The notes under the pieces were generated by a model, which saw nothing but the letters and a program-made list of their open reading frames with translations, was not told the DNA's origin and did not search any database. The translations under genes and the position numbers were made by a program. A DNA stretch of 42,993 bases from Clostridiales bacterium. GTDB lineage: Bacteria; Bacillota; Clostridia; Oscillospirales; Oscillospiraceae. Positions within the stretch are counted from its first letter, which is position 1. Each line of letters starts with the position of its first letter. Shown here in pieces: positions 6,569 through 15,130 of the stretch. Location of the stretch: positions 43,085 to 86,077 of the forward strand of contig DXYV01000009.1 in NCBI GenBank assembly GCA_019415645.1, written 5' to 3'.

Positions 6569-8110
6569 TTGAGTGCAGGAAAGACCTTTATTGAACTCAA
6601 AGGCATTGAAAAGATTTTCCCCGGCGTAAAGGCGCTGGACGGCGTCTCGTTCGATATCCGTGAGGGCGAGGTCCACTCGCTGTGCGGAGAGAACGGCGCG
6701 GGAAAATCGACGCTGATCAAGGTCATGACCGGCGCCCATGCCAGGGACGGAGGTCAGTATCTGATCGACGGCAAGGAAGTCCACTTCAAATCTACCCAAG
6801 AGGCCATTGCGGCGGGCGTGTCCTGCGTTTACCAGGAGTTGTCCATCGCGCCCCAGCTGGATGTGGCCAAGAACCTGTTCATCGGCAACCTGCCCATGAA
6901 GGGCGGACTGGTGGACCACAAGAAGCTGTATGAGGAGTCGGCCCGCATTCTGGCGGAGCTGGATATGAACATCTCGCCCCGGACCATCGCCGGAGACCTG
7001 TCGGTGGGCCAGCAGCAGATGATCGAGATCGGCCGCGCCCTCACCCGCAACGCCCGTCTGATCATCATGGATGAGCCAACCTCCTCCCTGTCCGAGGCGG
7101 ATACGGAGACCCTGTTCCAGATCATCAAGAAGCTGGTGGCGCGCAACATCGCCATCGTTTACATCAGCCACAAGCTGGACGAGGTCATGTACCTGTCCGA
7201 CCGCATCACGGTCATCCGGGACGGCCAGAATATCATTACCAAGGACAAGGACCAGTTCACCCAGGAGGAGCTGATCGCCAACATGATCGGCCGTCCCCTG
7301 GAGAACCTGTACTTAAAGGAACCCGCCGAGATCACCGACACCATGCTGGAGGTCAAGGGACTGACCCGCAAGGGCGTATTCGAGAACATTTCCTTCTCGG
7401 TCCGCAAAGGCGAAGTGGTCGGCTTCTTCGGCCTGGTGGGCGCCGGACGGTCTGAGATCATGCGCGCGATCTTCGGTGTGGACAAATACGATTCCGGCGA
7501 GGTGGTGCTGGACGGAAAGAAGCTCAAGGGCGGCAACCCCGCTTCCGCCATCAGCGCCGGCATCGGCTTCTGTACCGAGGACCGAAAGAAGGAGGGCCTG
7601 GCCCTGCGCCTGTCCATCCTGCTGAATATGACGCTGGTGCGTCTGCCCTTCCTGGCCAAGATCGGGGTCATCAACCGGGCGGCCCAGCGGGCGGCGGCCG
7701 ACAAATACATGAAGGCCATCTCCATCAAGGCCCCCTCGGTCACCCAGCTGGCGGGCAACCTGTCCGGCGGCAACCAGCAGAAGGTGGTCGTGGCAAAGTG
7801 GCTGATGATGGACCCCAAGGTACTGATCGTGGACGAACCCACCCGCGGCATCGACGTGGGCTCCAAGTCGGAGATCTATGGCCTGCTGTCCGATCTGGCC
7901 AAGCAGGGCATGGCCATCATTGTGGTTTCCTCTGAGATCGAGGAGATCATGGGTGTGTGCGACAGCGTCATCACCATCTTTGAGGGCAAAAAGACCGGCC
8001 AGATGGAGATTACGCCGGAGCTGACCCGGGAGGAAGTTCTGGCTGCGGCTCTGGGCGGCAGCTTCAGCAATGCGGCAATCGAGGGAAAGGGGGCGCTGCG
8101 CGATGAGTGA
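6569..8110 (+). CDS. Sugar ABC transporter ATP-binding protein (MglA/RbsA type, two ATPase domains)
   Basis: A 513-residue protein with two fused ABC ATPase domains, typical of monosaccharide and nucleoside importers (CUT2 class). Domain 1 has Walker A GENGAGKST near residue 40, signature LSVGQQQ near 145 and Walker B LIIMDEPTSSL. Domain 2 has the degenerate Walker A of this family (VGAGRSE near 290), signature LSGGNQQK near 395 and VLIVDEPTRGIDVG. It would energise import at the inner membrane face with the two permeases that follow. The start is a TTG at 6569 with AAGGGGG 8 bp upstream; no in-frame ATG gives a full-length domain. It overlaps the next gene by 8 bp, so the two are translationally coupled. 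Confidence 0.93.
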   Translation: MSAGKTFIELKGIEKIFPGVKALDGVSFDIREGEVHSLCGENGAGKSTLIKVMTGAHARDGGQYLIDGKEVHFKSTQEAIAAGVSCVYQELSIAPQLDVAKNLFIGNLPMKGGLVDHKKLYEESARILAELDMNISPRTIAGDLSVGQQQMIEIGRALTRNARLIIMDEPTSSLSEADTETLFQIIKKLVARNIAIVYISHKLDEVMYLSDRITVIRDGQNIITKDKDQFTQEELIANMIGRPLENLYLKEPAEITDTMLEVKGLTRKGVFENISFSVRKGEVVGFFGLVGAGRSEIMRAIFGVDKYDSGEVVLDGKKLKGGNPASAISAGIGFCTEDRKKEGLALRLSILLNMTLVRLPFLAKIGVINRAAQRAAADKYMKAISIKAPSVTQLAGNLSGGNQQKVVVAKWLMMDPKVLIVDEPTRGIDVGSKSEIYGLLSDLAKQGMAIIVVSSEIEEIMGVCDSVITIFEGKKTGQMEITPELTREEVLAAALGGSFSNAAIEGKGALRDE

Positions 8111-9137
8111 GAAGAATGTCAACCTGGTGGCCAAGGATCCCCGCTCCCTGTGGAGCAAGTTCATGAGCCTGAACGGAAGTTCGATCCTGATCGCCACCAT
8201 TGTGGCCATCATCCTGTTCGAGATCGTCCTCCAGATGCGCGCCGGCGGCGGGGGCGGCCTGATCTTCATGAGCCCGGCCAATCTGCTGCTGATCCTGCGT
8301 CAGCAGGTGTACATCGGCGTGATCGCCTTCGGCCTGACTCTGGTGATGCTGACCGGCAACATCGACCTGTCGGTGGGCAACATGCTGACCTTTCTGTGCT
8401 GTGTGTGCGCCAGTATCATCATGAGGACCGATAACATGGCGCTGACCCTGCTGGGAACCCTGGGCGCGGGCCTGCTGTGCGGCCTGTTCAACGGCCTGCT
8501 GGTCAGCTATGTCCGGCTGAATTCCTTTATCACCACTCTGGGCGCCAGCTCTATCTACAACGCCCTGGCTATGATGGTGTCTGCAGGCACCATACTGGTT
8601 ATCCCCGACAGCGCGAGCCGCGCTTTCCAGAATATGGGCAAGGCGAGCTTCGGGCCCATCCACGTGCTGATCGTTTGGTTCGTGGTGGTGGCCGTAGTGC
8701 TGGGCCTGCTTCTGAGCCGCACGGTGTACGGCCAGCAGCTGTACGCCATCGGCGCCAATCCCATCGCGGCCCGGTTCTCCGGCATCCGCTATAAGCGCAA
8801 CACTACGATTGCCTATGTCATCACCGGCCTGTGCGTGGGCTTGTCCGCTGTGATCCAGATGGCCAACTCCCTCAGCGCCAATCCCCAGGCCGCGTCCGGC
8901 AAGGAGATGGAGGTCATCCTCTGCGTGGTGCTGGGCGGCTGCGCCGTCAACGGCGGCAAGGGCTCCGTCTGGGGTACCATCATCGGCGTGCTGTTTTACG
9001 GCGTGCTCTCCGCCGGCTTCACCTCGCTGCGGATGTCCCAGTATCTCCAGTGGGTCATCATGGGGGCCATTATGCTGGTGGTCCTGTCCCTGGACGTGCT
9101 GAAAGGAAAGGGGGTCAAACTGTGGAAGAGAAGGTAA
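8103..9137 (+). CDS. Sugar ABC transporter permease 1 (RbsC/MglC family)
   Basis: A 344-residue hydrophobic protein with about eight to ten membrane spans and the family hallmark LTGNIDLSVGNML near residues 90-102. Near the C terminus it has VLGGCAVNGGKGSVWGTIIGV, the conserved cytoplasmic loop that contacts the ATPase. The ATG at 8103 is preferred over an upstream in-frame ATG at 8070 because it overlaps the ATPase gene stop and starts a normal short N terminus. It pairs with the second, different permease encoded next, suggesting a heterodimeric pore. Substrate not determinable from the permease. Confidence 0.9.
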   Translation: MSEKNVNLVAKDPRSLWSKFMSLNGSSILIATIVAIILFEIVLQMRAGGGGGLIFMSPANLLLILRQQVYIGVIAFGLTLVMLTGNIDLSVGNMLTFLCCVCASIIMRTDNMALTLLGTLGAGLLCGLFNGLLVSYVRLNSFITTLGASSIYNALAMMVSAGTILVIPDSASRAFQNMGKASFGPIHVLIVWFVVVAVVLGLLLSRTVYGQQLYAIGANPIAARFSGIRYKRNTTIAYVITGLCVGLSAVIQMANSLSANPQAASGKEMEVILCVVLGGCAVNGGKGSVWGTIIGVLFYGVLSAGFTSLRMSQYLQWVIMGAIMLVVLSLDVLKGKGVKLWKRR

Positions 9138-9139
9138 AA

Positions 9140-10126
9140 ATGGATAGGGCGGAACAGAAAAAGCAGTATATCCGCCTGGCAAAGGACAATAACTCCGTCC
9201 TGATTCTGGTGCTGATTTTGGCCGCTGCCTTCCTGCTGGTGGACGGGTTCTCCAACGGGTTCTACAATGTCATTAACTATGTGGCCATGTACGGCCCGGT
9301 GTGTCTGGGCCTTGGCCTGGTGATGATCACCGGCAACATTGACCTCTCTGTGGGCTTCCAGGCGGGGTCCGCCGGCGTAGTGTCCGTCCTTGTGTTCAAC
9401 GCGGTGTATGACGGGTCCAATGCCATCCTGGCTTTGGCGGTGTGCATCATTGCCGCCCTGGTGTGCGGCGCGGTCACCGGCTTTATCAACGGCTTCGTGG
9501 TGGCCAAGATCGGCGTATCTCCGCTGATCGCCACCATCGCCTCCAACTACGCCTTCCAGGGCTTCGTGTTCCTCTTCGCCCAGAGCTCCTTCCAGGCGGA
9601 GGATACCGACACGATCAAACTGCTGGCCAAGACCCAGATCGGCGGCATGCGCTGGCTCACTCCCATGGCCATCATCTTCCTGGTGCTGGTGGTGCTGATG
9701 TTCCTGTGGATGTATAAGACCCGCTTCGGCAACCGCCTGCATGTGGTGGGCGACAACCCCGAGGCGGCGGCGTTCGCCGGCATCAGCGTGTCCAAGACCG
9801 TGTGGGTCACCTATGTGATGTGCGGCGTGCTGGCGGCGGTGACCGGCTTTTTCATGGTGTCCAACGCGGGCTACGCCATCTTTACCCAGGGTAACGGCCT
9901 GTCCACCCTGCCCATCTCCTGCTGTGTCCTCGGCGGAATCAAGATGGCCGGCGGCAAGGGCACCGCGATCCACATCCTGCTGGGCGTGCTCATCATGCGG
10001 ATTATCTCCCAGATGATGACGGCCATGTTCCTGCCGGCGGACCGGGTCAACCTGATTACCGGCATCCTGCTGATCGTGGTGCTGCTCATCGACCGGTTCA
10101 CCAGCACCAAGAATGCGGATGAGTAA
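9140..10126 (+). CDS. Sugar ABC transporter permease 2 (RbsC/MglC family)
   Basis: A 328-residue membrane protein with MITGNIDLSVGFQAGS near residues 62-77 and VLGGIKMAGGKGTAIHILLGVLIM near the C terminus, the same landmarks as permease 1 but clearly diverged. The ATG at 9140 has GAGAAGG 5 bp upstream. A GTG at 9122 with GGGGG 7 bp upstream would add six residues and overlap the upstream stop by 16 bp, and is an acceptable alternative. The reading frame continues far upstream, but that part is a shadow of permease 1. It belongs to one operon with the ATPase, permease 1 and the binding protein that follows. Confidence 0.9.
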   Translation: MDRAEQKKQYIRLAKDNNSVLILVLILAAAFLLVDGFSNGFYNVINYVAMYGPVCLGLGLVMITGNIDLSVGFQAGSAGVVSVLVFNAVYDGSNAILALAVCIIAALVCGAVTGFINGFVVAKIGVSPLIATIASNYAFQGFVFLFAQSSFQAEDTDTIKLLAKTQIGGMRWLTPMAIIFLVLVVLMFLWMYKTRFGNRLHVVGDNPEAAAFAGISVSKTVWVTYVMCGVLAAVTGFFMVSNAGYAIFTQGNGLSTLPISCCVLGGIKMAGGKGTAIHILLGVLIMRIISQMMTAMFLPADRVNLITGILLIVVLLIDRFTSTKNADE

Positions 10127-10201
10127 GCTCCCTCTGTTGATTTCCCGGCAACGGGTGATCATAAAACACAAGCAAGAAATTATGAAAGGATGAACTGTGA
10201 A

Positions 10202-11314
10202 ATGAAAAAACTGCTCTCTCTGGGCCTGGCGCTGAGCATGTGCTTTGCGCTGGCGGCCTGCTCCAATGGCGGCGATCAGGGCTCTCAGGCTCCGGAGGAC
10301 TCTGCGGCTCCTACCGCCAGCGCCCCGGCGGAGACCACCACCACCCCCGCTGAGCCCGCCGGCGATTACGAGGTCAACGAGGACGGCATGACCTATGTGG
10401 ATGTTACCGGCGATATCGACTTGTCCGGCGTGGACCTGTCCGGCAAGACCTTTGGCTATGTCACCATCACCTCCACCGCCCCCTGGGGCGGCCGTGTGGG
10501 CACGGAGTTCCAGCGGCTGGCAGAAGAGGCCGGCGCCAAGGTCAACGTGCTGGACGCCCAGACCGTGGCGGACGACGTGACCAACTACTGCAACCAGATG
10601 CTGGACTCCGGCGTGGATGCTCTGGTGGTCTTCGGCGGCACCCCCGACGCCATGGTAGACATCGCCAAGCGGTGCAGCGACGAGGGCGTGCCTCTGTTCC
10701 TGACCGCTCTGGACGTGGCAGCGGACGGCCGTCAGTATGCCACCGCCTGCATCGGCCCCGACCAGGAGAAGGCGTTCACCGACATCGCCAACTACATCAT
10801 TGAGCAGAACGGCACCGAGGAGGACTACACTGTGGTGCAGATCTCCGGCGTACCCTTCCTGGACGACTACATCCAGCGTGAGGCCGGCTTCAAGGCTGGC
10901 ATGGACGCAGCTCCCAACTACACCCTGCTGGCGGCTGACTACGCCTACTCCAGCCGTCCCGACGCCAAGAGCTTCATGGAGAACCACATCCAGGCTGAGG
11001 GCGATGCCATTGATATTGTTATCGGTTATGACGACGACCTGACCATGGGCGCCGTGGACGCCATCGACGAGGCCGGCATGACCGGTCAGATCAAGGTCTA
11101 CTCCTTCACCGGCCAGAACGACGCCATCCAGGCGGTGGCCGACGGCAAAATGGAGCTGACCGTGATGAACCGGGCGGACAACATCGCCAAGGAGACCGTG
11201 AAGGCGGCTTACGAGTACTTCACCACTGGCTCCACCGCCTACTATCACTACACCGAGCTGACCTACATCACCGCCGACAACGTCAACGACTATCTCGGCC
11301 AGGGCGAGTTCTAA
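10202..11314 (+). CDS. Sugar ABC transporter substrate-binding lipoprotein
   Basis: A 370-residue exported lipoprotein. It begins with KK and a hydrophobic core ending in lipobox LAAC, so Cys20 would be lipid-modified. A Ser/Thr/Pro/Ala/Glu linker of about 35 residues follows, then a periplasmic-binding-protein type 1 fold (RbsB/ChvE-like), with GYVTITSTAPWGGRVGTEFQRLAEEAGAKV and GIGYDDDL-like hinge strands. It captures the ligand and delivers it to the two permeases. ATG 10202 is chosen over ATG 10190 because AAAGGA lies 11 bp upstream of 10202 and the longer start would place four residues (MNCE) before the signal. The specificity is not evident. A repeat element begins one base after the stop. 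Confidence 0.9.
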   Translation: MKKLLSLGLALSMCFALAACSNGGDQGSQAPEDSAAPTASAPAETTTTPAEPAGDYEVNEDGMTYVDVTGDIDLSGVDLSGKTFGYVTITSTAPWGGRVGTEFQRLAEEAGAKVNVLDAQTVADDVTNYCNQMLDSGVDALVVFGGTPDAMVDIAKRCSDEGVPLFLTALDVAADGRQYATACIGPDQEKAFTDIANYIIEQNGTEEDYTVVQISGVPFLDDYIQREAGFKAGMDAAPNYTLLAADYAYSSRPDAKSFMENHIQAEGDAIDIVIGYDDDLTMGAVDAIDEAGMTGQIKVYSFTGQNDAIQAVADGKMELTVMNRADNIAKETVKAAYEYFTTGSTAYYHYTELTYITADNVNDYLGQGEF

Positions 11315-11315
11315 A

Positions 11316-11487
11316 AGAAGCGCTGAGTGCCCGTGAGCAGCGGCAGAAGGGCTTGCGCAGACGGCGAGCAGCACAGGGCCGAAGGCCCGAGCAGCAAGCC
11401 GCGGAGCAATTCCCTTCTGAGCGCGTTGCGGAGGGCAAGAAGCGTGACAGCGAAGAAGCACTGAGCTGGCGCACACAGCGGGACATT
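11316..11487 (+). repeat. Interspersed repeat element, copy C
   Basis: It starts with AGAAGCGCTGAG (11316-11327) and repeats this as AGAAGCACTGAG at 11454-11465, 138 bp later; sequence after both copies is also related. The core has a GGGCC...GGCCC hairpin, and GAAGCGTGACA (11439-11449) lies 5 bp before the second end repeat. The same layout occurs at 36634-36798 and 37191-37359. It lies in the same orientation as the transporter operon, between the last stop codon and its terminator, so it would be part of the 3' untranslated RNA. No protein-coding potential. Confidence 0.75.
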
Positions 11488-11536
11488 CTGCAGCCGCTGG
11501 TTTCGCCCGGCGGACGCAAGATATGTTGAAATCATG

Positions 11537-11571
11537 GAAGCAGCGGGGGTATGCCCCCGCTGCTTCTTTTT
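11537..11571 (+). terminator. Rho-independent terminator of the sugar transporter operon
   Basis: GAAGCAGCGGGGG (11537-11549) pairs perfectly with CCCCCGCTGCTTC (11554-11566), followed by TTTTT. It lies 220 bp after the last stop codon because the repeat element sits between them. Confidence 0.9.
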
Positions 11572-11586
11572 CGCTCTTTTTTGGCA

Positions 11587-11640
11587 TATTCACAGATATT
11601 CACTCTAGAATGAATAAATATACGCAATATTCAATCAATA
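11587..11640 (+). promoter_or_regulatory. Candidate ArgR-type operator region
   Basis: An AT-rich island holding TATTCA at 11587, 11597 and 11628 and TGAATA at 11611. The 11597 and 11611 copies form a TATTCA-N8-TGAATA palindrome. These are half-sites like those of ARG boxes (TGAAT-N4-ATTCA). The position, 33 bp or more upstream of the -35 of an amino-acid transporter, fits arginine-dependent control, but no copy matches the consensus fully. Confidence 0.35.
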
Positions 11641-11672
11641 TACACAAAAATGCGGATATTTTCAAAAACGAC

Positions 11673-11701
11673 TTGCATTATATGCGAATGGGATGTATAA
11701 T
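11673..11701 (+). promoter_or_regulatory. Promoter for the amino-acid ABC transporter
   Basis: TTGCAT (11673-11678), 17-bp spacer, TATAAT (11696-11701), about 55 bp before the start codon. Confidence 0.8.
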
Positions 11702-11757
11702 AACTCTCGTTCCAAAGAAAAACATTCCAAAACTTTGAGGATCGAGGAGAACGACCA

Positions 11758-12660
11758 ATGAAAAACTGGAAGAAACTGATTGCGCTCGGCCTGTCCGCCG
11801 TGCTGTGTCTGGGCCTGGCCGCCTGCGGAAACGGCGGAGAGACCAATTCCCCCGCGCCCTCCGGGAGCGCCCCGGCCGACACCGCTCCTGCGGATACCGA
11901 ACCGGCAGATACCACGCCGGCCGACAGTACCTCCACCGGCGATTACGGCGAGTTTACCACCATTGAGGAAGGCAAGCTGATCATGGCGACCAACGCCCAG
12001 TTCCCGCCCTACGAAATGGTGGCCGACGGCGACGGCGTCAACGGCACCGGCTTTGAGGGCATTGATGTGGAGATCGCCTCGGCGATCGCGGAGAAGCTGG
12101 GCCTGGAGCTGCAGATCGTCGACATGGAGTTCACCTCCGCCCTGCTGGCGGTGCAGAACAACTCCGCCGACGTGATCCTGGCCGGCCTGACCTACCGGGA
12201 GGACCGGGATGAGGTCATGGACTTCACGGACTCCTATGCCACCGGCGTGCAGGTGGTCATCGTCAAGGAGGGCTCCGACGTGACTCTGGACAACCTGGGT
12301 GACTATCTGATCGGCACTCAGGCGGGCACCACCGGCTACATTTACGCCTCCGATACCCCGGAGAACGGCGGCTACGGTGAGGATCATGTGCGCGCCTATG
12401 ACAACGGCGCCACTGCGGTCCAGGCCCTGCTCAACGACCAGATCGACGCGGTCATCATCGACCAGGGCCCCGCTCAGGCCTATGTGGATGCCAATGAGGG
12501 CCTGACCATTCTGGACGGCACCTGGGTGGAAGAGCAGTACTGCGCCGCGGTGGACGAGGGCAACGAGGGTCTGCTGAACGCGGTGAACACCGCCCTCAAT
12601 GAGCTGATCGATGACGGCACCGTCCAGTCCATCATCGACAAGTACATCACGGCAGATTAA
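11758..12660 (+). CDS. Amino-acid ABC transporter substrate-binding lipoprotein (SBP_bac_3)
   Basis: A 300-residue lipoprotein with signal peptide and lipobox LAAC (Cys23), then a 40-residue linker rich in Ala, Asp, Thr and Pro. The family-3 solute-binding domain starts near residue 70 with KLIMATNAQFPPYE. It contains GFEGIDVEIASAIAEKLGLELQIVDMEF, the classic GlnH/ArtJ/FliY signature, and LAGLTYREDRDEVMDFTDSY. It binds a polar amino acid outside the membrane. Permease and ATPase genes follow directly, so the ligand passes to them. The ligand class (polar or basic amino acid) is inferred from family; the possible ArgR half-sites upstream lean toward arginine or a related residue. Confidence 0.92.
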   Translation: MKNWKKLIALGLSAVLCLGLAACGNGGETNSPAPSGSAPADTAPADTEPADTTPADSTSTGDYGEFTTIEEGKLIMATNAQFPPYEMVADGDGVNGTGFEGIDVEIASAIAEKLGLELQIVDMEFTSALLAVQNNSADVILAGLTYREDRDEVMDFTDSYATGVQVVIVKEGSDVTLDNLGDYLIGTQAGTTGYIYASDTPENGGYGEDHVRAYDNGATAVQALLNDQIDAVIIDQGPAQAYVDANEGLTILDGTWVEEQYCAAVDEGNEGLLNAVNTALNELIDDGTVQSIIDKYITAD

Positions 12661-12680
12661 ATTTTTACCGATTTTCCCGC

Positions 12681-12709
12681 AAACGGAGCGGCCCCCGGCC
12701 GCTCCGTTT
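12681..12709 (+). terminator. Intra-operon hairpin between binding protein and permease
   Basis: AAACGGAGCGGCC (12681-12693) pairs with GGCCGCTCCGTTT (12697-12709), loop CCC, with only a short T-run. It would allow partial termination or protect the upstream RNA, giving more binding protein than permease, as is common in these operons. Confidence 0.7.
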
Positions 12710-12744
12710 GAACTGTTTCGCAACAAGGAGAGGGGAGCGCGCAG

Positions 12745-13506
12745 ATGGATTTTACACAACTGTATGAGCAGTTTATGGCGCTGGACAATCCCGGTTTCTG
12801 GCAAGACGTCTACATGAAGTTCTACCGGGCATGGTTTGAGGGGGACCGCTGGGTCCAGTACCTCCGCGGCCTGGTCACCACGGTTGAGGTGACCATTATT
12901 GCCCTGATTATCGGCGTGGTGCTGGGCGTGATCGTGGCGGTCATCCGCACCGCCCACGACCAGCAGCGAATCGGCCACCGCAACCCGGTTCTGGGTGTGG
13001 TCAATCTGCTGTGCAAGGTGTATGTCACCGTGATTCGGGGCACACCCATGATGGTGCAGCTGCTGATTATGGGCTTCGTGGTGTTTGCCAGCAGCCGCAA
13101 CGCCACCATGGTGGGCGCGCTGTCTCTGGGCATCAACTCGGGCGCCTATGTGGCGGAGATCATCCGGGGCGGTCTTATGTCCCTGGACCCCGGCCAGATG
13201 GAGGCCGGCCGCTCACTGGGCCTGAGCTACCTGGATACCATGCGCTTTATCGTGGTGCCCCAGGCATTCAAGGCCATCCTGCCCTCCCTGGGCAACGAGT
13301 TTATTACCCTGCTCAAGGACACCTCCCTGATTTCCGTGGTGGCCGGGCGGGAGATCGTCTACTTTGCCCAGGCCATTGTGGCCCGGACCTATGAGGCTAT
13401 GTATCCCTATCTGATCACCGCCGCCATGTATCTGATCCTGGTGCTCATCTTCTCCTGGCTCCAGGGCAAGCTGGAAAGGAGGCTGCGTCAAAGTGATCGA
13501 CGTTAA
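12745..13506 (+). CDS. Amino-acid ABC transporter permease (HisM/GlnP family)
   Basis: A 253-residue membrane protein with about five spans. It has the polar amino-acid permease landmarks YLRGLVTTVEVTIIALIIGVVLG, VTVIRGTPMMVQLLIMG and the ATPase-contacting loop GQMEAGRSLGLSYLDTMRFIVVPQAFKAILPSLGNEF. A single permease gene implies a homodimeric pore. Start ATG with AAGGAGAGGGG upstream. It overlaps the ATPase start by 14 bp, so the two are translationally coupled. Confidence 0.93.
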   Translation: MDFTQLYEQFMALDNPGFWQDVYMKFYRAWFEGDRWVQYLRGLVTTVEVTIIALIIGVVLGVIVAVIRTAHDQQRIGHRNPVLGVVNLLCKVYVTVIRGTPMMVQLLIMGFVVFASSRNATMVGALSLGINSGAYVAEIIRGGLMSLDPGQMEAGRSLGLSYLDTMRFIVVPQAFKAILPSLGNEFITLLKDTSLISVVAGREIVYFAQAIVARTYEAMYPYLITAAMYLILVLIFSWLQGKLERRLRQSDRR

Positions 13507-14215
13507 ACACCTGTCCAAATCCTTCGGAAAGAACCTGGTGCTGGATGACATCTCCGAGCACATCGCCCCGGGGGAGAAGGTGGTCATCATCGGGCCCTCC
13601 GGTTCCGGCAAGTCCACCTTCCTGCGCTGCCTCAACCTGCTGGAGGAGCCCAGCCAGGGGACCATTACCTTTGACGGCACCGTCATCACCGACCCCAAGG
13701 TGGACATCGACGCGGTGCGCCGTCAGATGGGCATGGTGTTCCAGCATTTCAACCTGTTCCCCAATATGACCATCCGGAAGAACATCAGCCTGGCCCCCGT
13801 GCGCACCAAGCTCATGAGCCAGGAGGAGGCCGACGAGGAGGCCGGCAAGCTGCTGCGCCGGGTCAACCTGGAGGACAAGGCGGACGCCTACCCCGCCCAG
13901 CTGTCCGGCGGCCAGAAGCAGCGTATCGCCATTGTCCGCGCCCTGGCCATGCGTCCCAAGGTCATGCTCTTTGACGAGCCCACCTCCGCCCTGGACCCCG
14001 AAATGGTGGGCGAGGTGCTGGAGGTCATGAAAGAGCTGGCCAACGAGGGCATGACCATGGTGGTGGTCACCCACGAGATGGGCTTTGCCCGGGAGGTGGG
14101 CACCCGCGTCCTGTTTATGGACGGCGGCCACATTCTGGAGCAGAACGAGCCCCACGCCTTCTTCGCCAACCCCAAGGAACAGCGCACCATTGATTTTCTG
14201 TCCAAGGTACTTTGA
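13493..14215 (+). CDS. Amino-acid ABC transporter ATP-binding protein (GlnQ/ArtP family)
   Basis: A 240-residue ATPase with Walker A GPSGSGKST near residue 34, Q-loop in VFQHFNLFPNMT, signature LSGGQKQRIAIVRAL near 138, Walker B VMLFDEPTSALDPE and a switch His in VTHEMGFA. This is the standard polar amino-acid uptake ATPase. The start is GTG at 13493 with GAAAGGAGG 10 bp upstream, inside the permease gene. It is the last gene of the transporter operon; a terminator follows 6 bp after the stop. Confidence 0.95.
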   Translation: MIDVKHLSKSFGKNLVLDDISEHIAPGEKVVIIGPSGSGKSTFLRCLNLLEEPSQGTITFDGTVITDPKVDIDAVRRQMGMVFQHFNLFPNMTIRKNISLAPVRTKLMSQEEADEEAGKLLRRVNLEDKADAYPAQLSGGQKQRIAIVRALAMRPKVMLFDEPTSALDPEMVGEVLEVMKELANEGMTMVVVTHEMGFAREVGTRVLFMDGGHILEQNEPHAFFANPKEQRTIDFLSKVL

Positions 14216-14221
14216 CCGCCT

Positions 14222-14253
14222 GCGGCCCGCCCGAAAGGGCGGGCCGCTTGTTT
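14222..14253 (+). terminator. Rho-independent terminator after the amino-acid transporter
   Basis: GCGGCCCGCCC (14222-14232), loop GAAA, complement at 14237-14247, then TTGTTT. The mobA ribosome binding site follows at once and no separate promoter is visible, so some readthrough into mobA is likely. Confidence 0.8.
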
Positions 14254-14268
14254 GAGAGGAGGAGTTGT

Positions 14269-14868
14269 ATGGCGCATCCCGAGATCACAGTCCAGATCAT
14301 GGCGGGCGGACGCTCCAGCCGCATGGGACAGGACAAGGCACTGGTCCGGCTGGGGGGGCATACGCTGCTGGAGCGGGCGGTGGCGACCTGGTCCGGCTGG
14401 GGCGGCGGACTCTTTCTGTCGGTGGGGCATCCGGAACGGGCCGCGCTGGCGCCAAAGGGCGCCGTCCCGGTGGCGGACCGGTACCCTGACTGCGGGCCCC
14501 TGGGGGGATTGCACGCCGGATTGGCGGTCTGTCCCACGCCGCTGCTGCTGCTGTGCGCGGTGGATACGCCCCTGTTGGGCCCGGAGCAGGCGGAAGGTCT
14601 GGCGGCGGCCATTGGGAGAGCGGACGCCTGCGTCTATACGGTGGAGGGCCGGCCGCAGCCGCTGTTCGGCCTGTACCGCACTGCCTGCCTGCCTGCGGCG
14701 GAGCGTCTGCTGGCGGCAGGGGAGCGGCGGATGCGGACGCTGCTGGCCCAGGTGGATACGACGGAGCTTCCCGCGCCCGATGGAGCACAATTCCGGAATC
14801 TCAACACGCCGGAGGAACTGTGGAAAATGGAAAAAGAGTTTTATAAGATAATAAAGAAAAACGATTAA
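14269..14868 (+). CDS. mobA: Molybdenum cofactor guanylyltransferase MobA
   Basis: A 199-residue nucleotidyltransferase that joins GMP (or CMP in relatives) to molybdopterin. The N terminus has the signature MAGGRSSRMGQDKAL (residues 10-24), where Gly-rich loop and Lys bind the nucleotide triphosphate; DCGPLGGLHAGL and LLLLCAVDTPLL follow with the catalytic metal-binding region. ATG 14269 has GAGAGGAGG upstream and begins at the fold; an upstream TTG at 14212 would run through the terminator hairpin. It opens the molybdenum cofactor cluster, though the next gene has its own promoter. MobA versus MocA-type specificity (GTP or CTP) cannot be settled by eye. Confidence 0.88.
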   Translation: MAHPEITVQIMAGGRSSRMGQDKALVRLGGHTLLERAVATWSGWGGGLFLSVGHPERAALAPKGAVPVADRYPDCGPLGGLHAGLAVCPTPLLLLCAVDTPLLGPEQAEGLAAAIGRADACVYTVEGRPQPLFGLYRTACLPAAERLLAAGERRMRTLLAQVDTTELPAPDGAQFRNLNTPEELWKMEKEFYKIIKKND

Positions 14869-14884
14869 AAGAGAAAAGTAAGGC

Positions 14885-14913
14885 TTGATTTTTCGCCTGC
14901 ATTCGGCTACAAT
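14885..14913 (+). promoter_or_regulatory. Promoter for the molybdenum cofactor operon
   Basis: TTGATT (14885-14890), 17-bp spacer, TACAAT (14908-14913), 17 bp after the mobA stop. Transcription would begin near 14920, giving a leader of about 230 nt. Confidence 0.75.
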
Positions 14914-14919
14914 AGCAAC

Positions 14920-15130
14920 GAACCAGTAAATCACATACCGGCAATCCGAGCACCTGCGTCTACGGGGAATATCTAAGACGCCTGTGCCAAACGCCGCCCG
15001 GCGGCGTTTCGGGTGGGAGTGGAAACATGCCCGCCTTCCGTTTTGAAAAGGATCGCGAAAAAGGGGGGTGACGTTGTCACGCCCTGGTTGTGTCGTATTT
15101 GGCCGCGTCCTTTCGGGACGCGGTTTTTTT
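14920..15130 (+). promoter_or_regulatory. Structured leader with terminator: candidate riboswitch or attenuator of unknown class
   Basis: A leader of about 210 nt between a promoter and the first gene. Hairpins in order: GCAC-CT-GCGTCT pairing with AGACGC-CT-GTGC (about 14953-14989, symmetrical CT/CT internal loop), AAACGCCGCC with GGCGGCGTTT, GGTGGG with CCCGCC, and GTGAC/GTCAC. It ends in a strong terminator directly before the ribosome binding site. The layout (aptamer-like folds, then terminator) is that of a transcriptional riboswitch, and the genes behind it suggest a molybdenum or pterin-related ligand. It does not match any class I can recall, and it lacks the features I use for the Moco motif. 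Confidence 0.55.
15103..15130 (+). terminator. Leader terminator upstream of the MoeA-like gene
   Basis: CCGCGTCC (15103-15110), loop TTTC, GGGACGCGG (15115-15123), then seven T. It lies 20 bp before the start codon of the next gene, so transcription of the operon must pass or avoid it. Confidence 0.9.

Noticed and set aside
8996..11593. An 865-residue minus-strand open frame across the sugar permease and binding protein genes
   Set aside because: Antisense shadow of well-supported plus-strand genes; its composition is low in complexity and no family is recognised.
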